Notes under the pieces: model-generated | Database searches by the model: none | What the model saw: only the letters and a program-made list of their open reading frames with translations | What the model was told of the DNA's origin: nothing | Origin: Ruania halotolerans | Lineage (GTDB): Bacteria > Actinomycetota > Actinomycetes > Actinomycetales > Beutenbergiaceae | Direction: 5' to 3' | NCBI RefSeq assembly: GCF_021049285.1 | Contig: NZ_CP088017.1 | Span: 3,421,380 to 3,485,379, forward strand | Length of the DNA stretch: 64,000 bases | Program-made: the position numbers and the translations under genes | Shown: piece by piece, positions 35,300-42,878 of the stretch | Numbering within the stretch: the first letter of the stretch is position 1 | How the letters are laid out: each line of letters begins with the position of its first letter

Positions 35300-36411
35300 T
35301 CACTCGCGCAGTTCAGCAGAAAGGTCCTCGGGTGCCCGATTCCACGCTCCCCCCACTGTTGCGCGAGACGCTACGTGCCGTAGCACCGGGGACGGAGCTG
35401 CGCGATGGCCTCGAGCGCATCCTGAGAGGGCGTACCGGCGCCCTGATCGTGCTCGGGTACGACGACACGGTGGCCCAGATCTGCTCAGGCGGGTTCGAGC
35501 TGGACGTGCTGTTCTCCTCGACGCGGCTGCGGGAGCTGGCGAAGATGGACGGGGCCATCGTGGTGGATCACGGCGCCGCGCGGATTCTGCGGGCGGCCGT
35601 CCAGATGCTCCCGGACTCCTCGATCGAGACCACTGAGTCCGGCACCCGGCACCGGACCGCTGAGCGGACGGCCAAGCAGACCGGGTTCCCGGTGATCTCA
35701 GTGAGCCAGTCGATGCGGATCGTTGCGCTGTACGTGGGTGGCCAGCGGTATGTGCTCGAAGACTCCGATGTGATCCTCTCGCGGGCAAACCAGGCATTGG
35801 CCACGCTCGAGCGGTACAAGGCTCGGCTGGACGAGGTCTCCGGCACGCTGTCGGCGCTGGAGATCGAGGATCTGGTGACGGTGCGTGACGTCGCTGCGGT
35901 GATGCAGCGCCTGGAGATGGTGCGGCGAATCTCAGCCGAGATCTCCGACTACGTGGTCGAACTCGGCACGAATGGCCGGTTGCTCTCGCTTCAGTTCGAT
36001 GAACTCATCGGCGGGATCGGGCCCGACCTCGAACTGGTGGCGAGGGACTACGTGGACTCCCGCAGCGCACGCAGCCTTGACGATGTGCTCGGCGCGCTCG
36101 CCGGGCTGGACTCGACGCAGTTGATCGATCTCACCCAGATCGCCCGCATCCTCGGCGTGGGAGGTAGGCAGGGAGATTCGCTCGACTCTGCGATCGCACC
36201 CCGTGGCTACCGGATTCTCACCCGTATTCCACGACTTCCGATGTCGGTCGTCACTGATCTGGTGGAACACTTCGGCACTCTGCAGAAGATGCTCGCCGCC
36301 ACGATCGATGACCTCGAGGTCGTTCACAGCGTCGGCGCCCAGCGCGCGCGCTCCGTGCGCGAAGGGTTGTCCCGTCAAGCAGAATCGTCGTTGTTGGAGC
36401 GGTTCGCCTGA
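35296..36411 (+). CDS. disA: DNA integrity scanning diadenylate cyclase
   Basis: This 371-residue protein synthesises c-di-AMP from two ATP and scans DNA. The DAC domain (about residues 30-160) has the catalytic DGA of [19 protein letters not shown] and the RHR-containing [17 protein letters not shown] helical linker follows, then C-terminal helix-hairpin-helix domains ([19 protein letters not shown]). I take the ATG overlapping the radA stop; a GTG 36 bp downstream is an alternative start that keeps the whole DAC domain. Confidence 0.96.
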   Translation: MITRAVQQKGPRVPDSTLPPLLRETLRAVAPGTELRDGLERILRGRTGALIVLGYDDTVAQICSGGFELDVLFSSTRLRELAKMDGAIVVDHGAARILRAAVQMLPDSSIETTESGTRHRTAERTAKQTGFPVISVSQSMRIVALYVGGQRYVLEDSDVILSRANQALATLERYKARLDEVSGTLSALEIEDLVTVRDVAAVMQRLEMVRRISAEISDYVVELGTNGRLLSLQFDELIGGIGPDLELVARDYVDSRSARSLDDVLGALAGLDSTQLIDLTQIARILGVGGRQGDSLDSAIAPRGYRILTRIPRLPMSVVTDLVEHFGTLQKMLAATIDDLEVVHSVGAQRARSVREGLSRQAESSLLERFA

Positions 36412-36416
36412 GAGAG

Positions 36417-36448
36417 CGTCGTAGCGCGTCGCCAGCGCGCGCACGACG
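36417..36448 (+). terminator. Hairpin downstream of disA
   Basis: CGTCGT (36417-36422) and GCGCG (36424-36428) pair with CGCGC (36436-36440) and ACGACG (36443-36448), with small bulges and a 7-nt loop. It starts 6 bp after the disA stop and has no T run. It probably ends the radA-disA transcript. Confidence 0.45.
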
Positions 36449-36715
36449 AGCCACCGACCGGCTTGAATGCGGTGCTGATCCTTGCTCGCCCCGCCTGGCG
36501 GTCGGACGGGCTGACCAGTGCACTAGTTCTTCACGACGGTTCCGACCTATTGAAATCGTCAGGCAGTCGACCTCCTCACGTTCGCGGCGTGCGCTTTCGT
36601 AGCCAGCGTCGCCGTGCGAGGGGGTCATCGATCCATAGCCCGTCTCCTGTACCGATGCACCCGGCGCTGACCTGGGCAAACATCCAATGTCGGTGGTCGC
36701 TGAGATGATCTGGAC
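36449..36715 (+). promoter_or_regulatory. Spacer upstream of the HNH gene
   Basis: This is the rest of the 304-bp gap between disA and the HNH gene. I see no gene in it. Its middle (36520-36570) is less GC-rich than the surroundings. GATGAT (36704-36709) ends 6 nt before the HNH ATG, a weak match to the leaderless -10 pattern seen elsewhere in this window. Confidence 0.35.
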
Positions 36716-38629
36716 ATGACTTCGACAGCCAGCGGTTTGGTGTTCTCGGCTTCGGCCGAGGGCACTGTGTTGGCTGCTGTGCGTCAGAACCGGACGGCGG
36801 CTCGCGCGGTCGAGGTCGAGCGTGCTGAGTTGGTCGTGGAGTGGGTCCGCGAGGGTGCGATCGCCCCCGAGAAACTGAGCTCCGGGGCAGGGGTGTTCGA
36901 TCCGGAGGAGCATCCCGGGTTGCCAGGCAATGAGTTCTCGAGCGCTGGTTCCTCGAGCTCTGAGTTCTCGAGTACTGGTCTGCCGGGGACTGCGGTGCCG
37001 ATGCGGCTGGCTGGTGAGGGTGCCCCGCTGGTGTCTGATTTGGGGTTCACCCGGTTGGCGGCAGCGTTGGGTCAATCGAACGAGGCGGCGCTCTATTACG
37101 TGGGTTCGGTTGTGGAGTTGGCGTTCCGGTTGCCGGTGTTGTGGGGCCGGGTGCGGGCCGGGCAGATCAGTCTCCACCGCGCCCGGGCGGTGACCCGGTT
37201 GACGAAGAAGCTCCCCTTCGCCGGTGCTGGGTGGGTGGATGCTCAGGTGGCCTGGACCATCGGGACCTGCTCGATCTCTCAGATTGAACGCACCGTTGCT
37301 GCTGCGATGGAGTCTTTCGACCCCGCACAGGCCGAAGCCGATCGCCTGGCAGCGTTGGAGGGGCGCCGGTTCGATATCCACCTCGACGAGGTCGCGACTC
37401 CGGGTGTGGCGGGCTCGGGGGCCATCGTGCAGGTTGACGGCGGGTTGGATATCGCTGATGCTCTCGATCTGGACGCCGCAGTGCGTGAACGCGCCCGAGC
37501 CCTCGCCGGGCTCTTGCCCGGCACGAGTGAGAACGTGCGCCGCTCCCTCGCTGTGGGTGACCTCGCCCGCGAACAAGACACCCTCCCCCTGACCACCACC
37601 GACACCAGTGCCGGTGCCGGTGATGGGGCTGGCGACAGTTCTGGGACTGGCGACGGTCATGACACCGACACCAGTGCCGACACCGGCGCGGGTTCCGCGA
37701 CGAAGACCCTGACCCGCGACGTCGCTGACACCGACTCTGGCCCAGGCCGGGGTGCCACTGGTCGCACGGTGATGCTCTACCTCCACCTGCCCGCCGACGC
37801 CCTCAACCCCGGCACTGGTCAGCCAGATGACTCCACGAACAGTGTGTTCAGCACCGGGACCATCGGGCGGTGTGAGAACACCAAATCCCCGGTCACCACC
37901 GAGCAGGTCCGCACCTGGTGCCAAACGGCCGGGCGGGTGATCGTGCGACCAGTGATCGATCTGAACGCCCACTACAGCGCCAGCACCTATGAAGCCAACC
38001 CACGACTACGCGAACAGATCATCTTGCGTGATGGGCACTGCCGGTTCCCGTACTGCCAGCGCACCGCCCGCGCTGCCGATCAGGACCACACCATCCCCTA
38101 CGACCAGGGTGGGCCCACCAGCACCGCCAACCTGACCGCGTTGTGCCGACGTCACCATCGAGCGAAAACCCATGCGGGCTGGTCCTACCTGATGATCACC
38201 CCCGGCACCTACCTCTGGACAGACCCCGACGGGGTTCAGTACTTGGTCACCACCACCGGCACCTACCTGATCCCCGGAACCGGTAGCGGAAGCGCGCCAC
38301 CATCTGGTGGAAGAACCAGCACCCCGCCCGGCCAGAGAACCGGTGGCCCGCCCGGAGTGCGATCACACCGCTCATCCGATGACAAAACCAGCAGCCCACC
38401 CGGTCACAGTCAGAACAGCCCGTTCGGCGTGCTCGACCCGCACGTGGCCAGAGTGCGCAAACGCGCCATCACCGCCATGAAGAAGACAGCCACCGCCACA
38501 CCACCACCACGGCTGCGCACGGATCCACGCCAGCACGCGGACCCCGACAGTGACCAGCCGCCGCTGAGATTCCAGAGCCCGCCACCACGCACCGGCTCGG
38601 AACCGAACGCCGACCCACCACCCTTCTGA
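36716..38629 (+). CDS. DUF222/13E12-repeat protein with HNH nuclease domain
   Basis: This 637-residue protein has the actinobacterial DUF222 (13E12) layout. A helical N-terminal domain spans about residues 20-300. A Thr/Asp/Gly/Ser-rich linker of about 40 residues follows (about 295-330). The C-terminal HNH nuclease domain spans about residues 427-490 (LREQIILRDGHCRFPYCQR, then DQDHTIPYDQGG and CRRHHRAKTHAGW). The last 120 residues are disordered and Pro/Ser-rich. Such genes are multicopy in actinobacteria and may be selfish or mobile; the substrate is unknown. A 10-bp hairpin terminator follows. Confidence 0.9.
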   Translation: MTSTASGLVFSASAEGTVLAAVRQNRTAARAVEVERAELVVEWVREGAIAPEKLSSGAGVFDPEEHPGLPGNEFSSAGSSSSEFSSTGLPGTAVPMRLAGEGAPLVSDLGFTRLAAALGQSNEAALYYVGSVVELAFRLPVLWGRVRAGQISLHRARAVTRLTKKLPFAGAGWVDAQVAWTIGTCSISQIERTVAAAMESFDPAQAEADRLAALEGRRFDIHLDEVATPGVAGSGAIVQVDGGLDIADALDLDAAVRERARALAGLLPGTSENVRRSLAVGDLAREQDTLPLTTTDTSAGAGDGAGDSSGTGDGHDTDTSADTGAGSATKTLTRDVADTDSGPGRGATGRTVMLYLHLPADALNPGTGQPDDSTNSVFSTGTIGRCENTKSPVTTEQVRTWCQTAGRVIVRPVIDLNAHYSASTYEANPRLREQIILRDGHCRFPYCQRTARAADQDHTIPYDQGGPTSTANLTALCRRHHRAKTHAGWSYLMITPGTYLWTDPDGVQYLVTTTGTYLIPGTGSGSAPPSGGRTSTPPGQRTGGPPGVRSHRSSDDKTSSPPGHSQNSPFGVLDPHVARVRKRAITAMKKTATATPPPRLRTDPRQHADPDSDQPPLRFQSPPPRTGSEPNADPPPF

Positions 38630-38643
38630 CCACCCCGCCCCGA

Positions 38644-38671
38644 CCCCGCCGACACCCACCCGTCGGCGGGG
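38644..38671 (+). terminator. Terminator after the HNH gene
   Basis: CCCCGCCGAC (38644-38653) and GTCGGCGGGG (38662-38671) form a perfect 10-bp stem with an 8-nt loop, 15 bp after the HNH stop, followed by the AT-rich ATATAAG. It also lies downstream of the convergent 38751-39911 gene. Confidence 0.7.
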
Positions 38672-38750
38672 ATATAAGCATGTTCACAGTGCCTTGATCG
38701 TGCGCTCCGCTCATGTGCTCGGGACGATCAGAACTCACGATGGCTTCACG

Positions 38751-39911
38751 TCACTGCAGCGTGAGAACCTCGTCGTTGCTGACCTCGGTGCCATCGACGT
38801 CGAGGGACACATCGATCCTGTACGTACCTGGCTCCGCCTCAGCCGCTCCACTCGGGCAACCCTCGGCGCTGCGCTGCCCGCTCCAGGCGAGGACTCTCTC
38901 CTCCTGTGCGTTGATGTCCAACAGAATCGGTCGCTCGGCGCTCCCGGACGGGCACTGTTCATTCGTCCACACAGTGTCATCCCCGGAGCTGACAGCCATC
39001 GCGAGGCTTCCATGGCCCACATCCAAGAGGCACGGAACCTGGCCAGTGTTCGTGATCGTGACCGCTACTGGAACCTCAGACCCTGCGCGCACGCTCGCCG
39101 ATTCGAGCCCCACAGCCACATCGACGATCTCGGGCACACACGCGACAGGGTTAGCGAGGGCCTCCGCGTCCGGGGTGGCCGGCCCGGTCGGTGTGGTCTC
39201 GGTTGGATCGGACTCCGACTCCTCCGCGACCGCACCGGCGCCACCGAATCTGTCCATCCCCATCCGAACGAGCAGGGTCCCCCCGAATGCGATACCGGCC
39301 ACCAGCAGCAGTGCCAGCACGGCGACGGTGATCCGACGGCGCCGATAGACATGCGGGTCGGCGCCGCGTCTTGCTGACTGCCTCCGCTCACTCCCACGCG
39401 GAGCAGACGCAGTGCCACTTCTCGCCGACGAACTCCGAGACGCTCCGGCGCTCGCCGTGGACCGGCCGCGGCGCGGTCCCGACGCGCCACCGGCGCCGGA
39501 ACCGCGGCCTCCTCGCCCGGTCGAGTTCGCTGTTCCAGTCCGATTCGACGTTCCAGTCCGATTCGACGTTCCAGTCCGGTTCGATGTTCCAGCCTGGCGT
39601 GACGCGACTGTCGGCCGAGAAGCTCCTGCTCGGGGCGAGCTTGTCGATCGACCCCGTCCCGTGGTCCTAGTTGCGGGAGTCGCACCACCCGAGCCCCCCG
39701 CGCCTTTGGTTGCGGCGCCTGTGCCCTTGGTTGCGCCCGCAGCCTTCGCACCCTTGGTAGGCCCCGGACGTCCCTTCGCGTTCGGGGCACCGGCGCTGCG
39801 CTGCGTGCCGGACCTGCTCCGAACGCCCCTGCCCCGCTGGGCGCCCGAATCCTCTCCGGACCTCACCCGCGGGCGACGTCCGGAGGAGTCGGGACGGTTC
39901 TGCTTCGGCAC
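38751..39911 (-). CDS. Membrane protein with long basic disordered N-terminus and short internal repeats
   Basis: This 386-residue protein is not one I recognise. Residues 1-180 are rich in Arg, Ser, Gly, Thr and Ala, strongly basic and surely disordered. They include a repeated GTSNRT unit. One transmembrane helix follows near residue 192-212 (ITVAVLALLLVAGIAFGGTLL). The outside part of about 170 residues looks like a beta-sandwich (VPVAVTITNTGQVPCLLDVG), with Cys residues that could form disulfides. GTG 39911 is chosen because TACCGT ends exactly 6 nt before it. Confidence 0.75.
   Translation of the reverse strand: MPKQNRPDSSGRRPRVRSGEDSGAQRGRGVRSRSGTQRSAGAPNAKGRPGPTKGAKAAGATKGTGAATKGAGGSGGATPATRTTGRGRSTSSPRAGASRPTVASRQAGTSNRTGTSNRTGTSNRTGTANSTGRGGRGSGAGGASGPRRGRSTASAGASRSSSARSGTASAPRGSERRQSARRGADPHVYRRRRITVAVLALLLVAGIAFGGTLLVRMGMDRFGGAGAVAEESESDPTETTPTGPATPDAEALANPVACVPEIVDVAVGLESASVRAGSEVPVAVTITNTGQVPCLLDVGHGSLAMAVSSGDDTVWTNEQCPSGSAERPILLDINAQEERVLAWSGQRSAEGCPSGAAEAEPGTYRIDVSLDVDGTEVSNDEVLTLQ
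39533..39604. repeat. 18-bp tandem repeat inside the disordered region
   Basis: The unit TTCCAGTCCGATTCGACG occurs at 39533-39550 and 39551-39568. A copy with two changes follows at 39569-39586 and a degenerate copy at 39587-39604. The period is a multiple of three, so copy changes keep the frame; on the minus strand the unit encodes the GTSNRT hexapeptide. It probably arose by recent in-frame duplication. Confidence 0.9.
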
Positions 39912-40132
39912 AACGCGACGGTAACCCGAGGACGACCAGCTTCGATGGCGCCACGTCGGCAAAGGTCACTTGCGAGCCAGTGATCGCCCCGATCCAGCAC
40001 CCAAGGGCGGACCATCGCCGCGGGAACCCTCCGCCCGACTTGTATCGCTACTCGCCCAGTATGAGCGGATCAACAGCCTTCCCCGGGTGCCGCTCGCTTC
40101 AGCCTCAGCGATCCCTCACTGCATCGGCAGGC
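39912..40132. other. 221-bp gap between two leftward genes
   Basis: No gene or strong hairpin is seen. Apart from the TACCGT -10 box of the left-hand gene (39918-39923, minus strand), I find nothing that stands out. Confidence 0.3.
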
Positions 40133-40558
40133 TCAGGTCGCTGCATCGCCCGGCGTGGCACCATCTGCCGACTTGGCCCTCTTGGACTCCGCAGCTCGCT
40201 GGCGTTGCTGCTCATCTTCGGCGACGACCTCCTCGTGAATGGCCCGCTCTCGCACCAGCCATTCCGGCGGGTCTGCCCGCAGCGCATTGATCTCGTCGGT
40301 CGTGAGCGCCTCAGTCACACCTGCCCGGAGCAGACCCGAGATCGACACTGCCAGCCGACCCGCCACCACCGGTCGCGGGTGCGGACCGTGCCGCCGGAGC
40401 TCGGTGAGCCAATCCGGTGGGTTCCGCTCCAGCTCGTCCAACTCGGGGCGCGTGAGCAGCGCGTGCTGGAACTCCTCCGGCGCGGCAGGGAGGTAGATCC
40501 CGAGTTTCTTCGCGGCGGTGATGGGCTTCATCCGCTGAGCGGCATCCGAGGCGGGCAT
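40133..40558 (-). CDS. DUF5997 family protein
   Basis: This 141-residue soluble protein has the DUF5997 core: KPITAAKKLGIYLPAAPEEFQ, then RPELDELERNPPDWLTELRRHGPHPRPVVA. The second half (ALRADPPEWLVRERAIHEEVVAEDEQQRQRAAESK) is charged and helical. Function is unknown. The ATG at 40558 is chosen because CATACT (40570-40565) ends exactly 6 nt before it. It diverges from the LysR-substrate-domain gene, as this family often does in actinobacteria. Confidence 0.8.
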   Translation of the reverse strand: MPASDAAQRMKPITAAKKLGIYLPAAPEEFQHALLTRPELDELERNPPDWLTELRRHGPHPRPVVAGRLAVSISGLLRAGVTEALTTDEINALRADPPEWLVRERAIHEEVVAEDEQQRQRAAESKRAKSADGATPGDAAT

Positions 40559-40620
40559 TCCGTCAGTATGCCCGCTTGCGGGCCTCAAGCGAGACCAATC
40601 CGGAAGACTAGGCTAGCCGG
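40559..40620. promoter_or_regulatory. Divergent leaderless promoters with a central dyad
   Basis: The 62-bp spacer holds CATACT (40570-40565, leftward) and TAGGCT (40609-40614, rightward). Each ends 6 nt before its ATG. Between them CGCTTG (40573-40578) and CAAGCG (40586-40591) form a perfect 6-bp dyad with a 7-bp spacer. A protein bound there would cover the -35 region of both promoters. Confidence 0.55.
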
Positions 40621-41394
40621 ATGACGCCGCAGCCCTTCCGCCTCGGCTACGTGCCGGGGGTGACGCCGGCGAAGTGGGCCCGCACGTGGTCGCAGCGCCA
40701 TCGCACACCCCTCGAGCTCGTGCCGCTGGAGGCCGCCCAGGCCGAGCATGCCGTTCGCGAGGGCGAGGTCTGCGCGGCACTGCTGCGGCCCCCAGTCGAT
40801 CGGGATCTGCTCAGCGCGATCGTGCTCTACGAGGAAACCGCCGTCGTGGTGGTACCCACCGACCACGTCATCGCCGCACTCGAGGACGGCGAAGAAGTCA
40901 CCCTCGCCGACCTCGACACCGAGACCGTTCTGCATTGCCTGGACGAGGTGCTCGACTGGCCGAATGGTCCGCCCGGATCCGTCGCCGAACACCGGCCCGA
41001 GAGCACAGCAGCAGCGATCGCACTCGTGGCCGCGGGTGCGGGCGTGCTCGTCGTTCCGCAGTCACTGGCGCGCCTGCACCACCGCCGCGACCTCACCTAC
41101 CGATCTCTCGCCGGTGGCCCTACCGCCCCTGTCGCGCTGAGCTGGGTCACCGATCAGAAGACTGACGAGATCGAGGACATGATCGGCATCGTCCGTGGCC
41201 GCACCGTCAACTCCTCGCGCGGTCGCCCCACCGGAGCGCCCGCCAAGGAAGAGACACCCACGGGCGCCAGTCGCCGCGATCGTTCCGCCGGCAGAACGGC
41301 CAACTCCACGGGAGGTGGCGCACGTCGCCCCCGAGGCAACGGCGCTCGGCCTGGGCGCCCGGGAGGGCGCCGTCCCCGCCGCGGCAAGCGCTGA
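40621..41394 (+). CDS. LysR-type substrate-binding domain protein without a DNA-binding domain
   Basis: This 257-residue protein starts directly with a periplasmic-binding-protein-like fold (FRLGYVPGVTPAKWARTWSQR) and contains AAAIALVAAGAGVLVVPQSLARLHH near residue 125, a hallmark of LysR effector domains. The winged helix normally in front of it is absent and no frame for one lies upstream. The last 65 residues are Arg, Gly, Pro and Thr rich and very basic. They could bind nucleic acid or a partner. TAGGCT 6 nt upstream fixes the ATG. The neighbouring DUF5997 protein is a candidate partner. Confidence 0.82.
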   Translation: MTPQPFRLGYVPGVTPAKWARTWSQRHRTPLELVPLEAAQAEHAVREGEVCAALLRPPVDRDLLSAIVLYEETAVVVVPTDHVIAALEDGEEVTLADLDTETVLHCLDEVLDWPNGPPGSVAEHRPESTAAAIALVAAGAGVLVVPQSLARLHHRRDLTYRSLAGGPTAPVALSWVTDQKTDEIEDMIGIVRGRTVNSSRGRPTGAPAKEETPTGASRRDRSAGRTANSTGGGARRPRGNGARPGRPGGRRPRRGKR

Positions 41395-41426
41395 ACCGTC
41401 GGCACGAACCCTAGGCTGGGTACACG

Positions 41427-42344
41427 ATGAGCACCGTCCGCGTTCCGGCCACAGCTGCGGCCACCCTGCATTCCGCCGTCGTGAACTGGTACGCCACGCA
41501 CGCGCGCGATCTCCCCTGGCGTGCACCTCACGCATCTGCCTGGAGCGTGCTGGTCAGCGAGATCATGCTGCAGCAGACCCCCGTGGTGCGGGTTGAGCCG
41601 GCGTGGCGGGCGTGGATGCAGCGCTGGCCCACACCGGCGGACCTGGCCGCAGCAAGCCCAGCAGAAGTGCTCCGGGCATGGGACCGGCTCGGCTACCCGC
41701 GCCGCGCGCTCCGGCTGCGGGAGGCCGCAGCCGCGATCACCGAGCACCACGACGGCGAGGTGCCCGCCGACGAGGAGGCACTGCTCGCGCTACCCGGGAT
41801 CGGGAGCTACACGGCTGCCGCCGTCGCCGCCTTCGCGTTCCGACGGCGATCAGTGGTCCTGGACACGAACGTACGCCGGGTGCTGGGCCGGCTGTTGAGC
41901 GGAACGGCCCTGCCACCACCGTCACCACGACGCACCGAGGCGGAGATGGCAGCCGAGGTGCTTCCTGCCGACCCGGAGGCCTCGGCGCGATGGAACGTGG
42001 CCGTGATGGAGCTCGGCGCATTGGTGTGTACGGCTCGCTCACCCCGGTGCGGGCAGTGCCCGGTCGCAGACCAGTGCCAGTGGCGGACGAGCGGCTACCC
42101 GGCCGATGAACATGCCGCCCGACGGCGCACCCAGGCCTGGCATGGCACCGACCGGCAGGCGCGTGGCCGGGTCCTCGCCGCATTACGCACTCAGGACGAG
42201 CTGCGACCGGAGGAGGTGCGGGAGCTGTGGCCCGACGCCACCCAGCTCGAGCGCGTGCTCACCGGCCTGCGCACCGATGGGCTCGTGAGTGCCATCGCCG
42301 ACTTGGACGGCGTAGTGACCGGCTACCGCCTGCCACAGGGCTGA
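41427..42344 (+). CDS. mutY: A/G-specific adenine glycosylase
   Basis: This 305-residue HhH-GPD DNA glycosylase removes adenine opposite 8-oxoguanine. The catalytic Glu is in VSEIMLQQTPVVRV near residue 50. The helix-hairpin-helix is LLALPGIGSYTAAAVAAFAF and the catalytic Asp follows in VVLDTNVRRVLGR. The [4Fe-4S] cluster is bound by the pattern Cx6Cx2Cx5C (CTARSPRCGQCPVADQC). The C-terminal NUDIX-like 8-oxoG recognition domain is very short or missing, as in many actinobacteria. TAGGCT lies 9 nt before the ATG. Confidence 0.93.
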   Translation: MSTVRVPATAAATLHSAVVNWYATHARDLPWRAPHASAWSVLVSEIMLQQTPVVRVEPAWRAWMQRWPTPADLAAASPAEVLRAWDRLGYPRRALRLREAAAAITEHHDGEVPADEEALLALPGIGSYTAAAVAAFAFRRRSVVLDTNVRRVLGRLLSGTALPPPSPRRTEAEMAAEVLPADPEASARWNVAVMELGALVCTARSPRCGQCPVADQCQWRTSGYPADEHAARRRTQAWHGTDRQARGRVLAALRTQDELRPEEVRELWPDATQLERVLTGLRTDGLVSAIADLDGVVTGYRLPQG

Positions 42345-42362
42345 GGAACTACGCTCATTGAC

Positions 42363-42878
42363 ATGGCCGCCGTACCCACCACACCACCGGACGTGGTGAT
42401 CGCACGCGCGTTGCGGGCCCACACCCGCACGTTGCTGGCGATGTGCACGATGGCCGTGGTGCTGGCACTGATCGGCGCCGGGGCGCTGCAGATGGCCGGG
42501 CCGAACTGGGACGATCTGCGCATCCTTGCCGGGCTCACCATGCTCGGTTCCGGGCAGCTGCTGGCGATCGTGGCTGCGATCGTTTCGGCTGTGGGCTGGA
42601 TCGGACTTGTCCGAGCCGTCGGGGCGCCCGGTACTGCCGAGAGCACCCGCGCTGTCACCGAGGGTCTTCCGCGCCGGCAAGTCGAGACAACTGCCCGCAG
42701 GCTCGCTTTACTGATCCGGGTCACGCTGGCAGTGGCGGCGGTGGGCATCACCGTGTGGGTGCTCGCGGCGCCAGGTGGTGTGATCGGTGCCGCGGTCGGG
42801 GCCGTCCTGGTGCTCCAGGTGGCAGTGGTGATCGCGATCGTCAGGGTCAGTGTGCTGGTGCGTCCGCGCCGGCCGTAG
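42363..42878 (+). CDS. Uncharacterised four-span membrane protein
   Basis: This 171-residue protein has about four transmembrane helices, near residues 25-45, 58-85, 110-130 and 135-160. It ends in a basic tail, RPRRP. I recognise no family and there are no obvious functional residues. TACGCT ends 7 nt before the ATG, so it has its own probable leaderless promoter and is not simply part of the mutY transcript 18 bp upstream. The last 32 bp overlap the convergent ketopantoate reductase gene. Confidence 0.7.
   Translation: MAAVPTTPPDVVIARALRAHTRTLLAMCTMAVVLALIGAGALQMAGPNWDDLRILAGLTMLGSGQLLAIVAAIVSAVGWIGLVRAVGAPGTAESTRAVTEGLPRRQVETTARRLALLIRVTLAVAAVGITVWVLAAPGGVIGAAVGAVLVLQVAVVIAIVRVSVLVRPRRP

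Noticed and set aside
36251-37972. A 573-codon minus-strand frame across disA and the HNH gene
   Set aside because: It bridges two unrelated plus-strand genes and a terminator hairpin, so it cannot be a real gene.
36716-38629. Prophage or transposon around the HNH gene
   Set aside because: No integrase, transposase, terminal repeat or target duplication is seen around it.
38701-38750. tRNA or other structured RNA near the HNH terminator
   Set aside because: No cloverleaf arms or T-loop consensus could be found here or elsewhere in the window.
40621-41394. Full LysR regulator with a missed helix-turn-helix upstream
   Set aside because: Upstream in-frame sequence is only the 62-bp promoter spacer and the divergent gene, so no DNA-binding domain can precede it.
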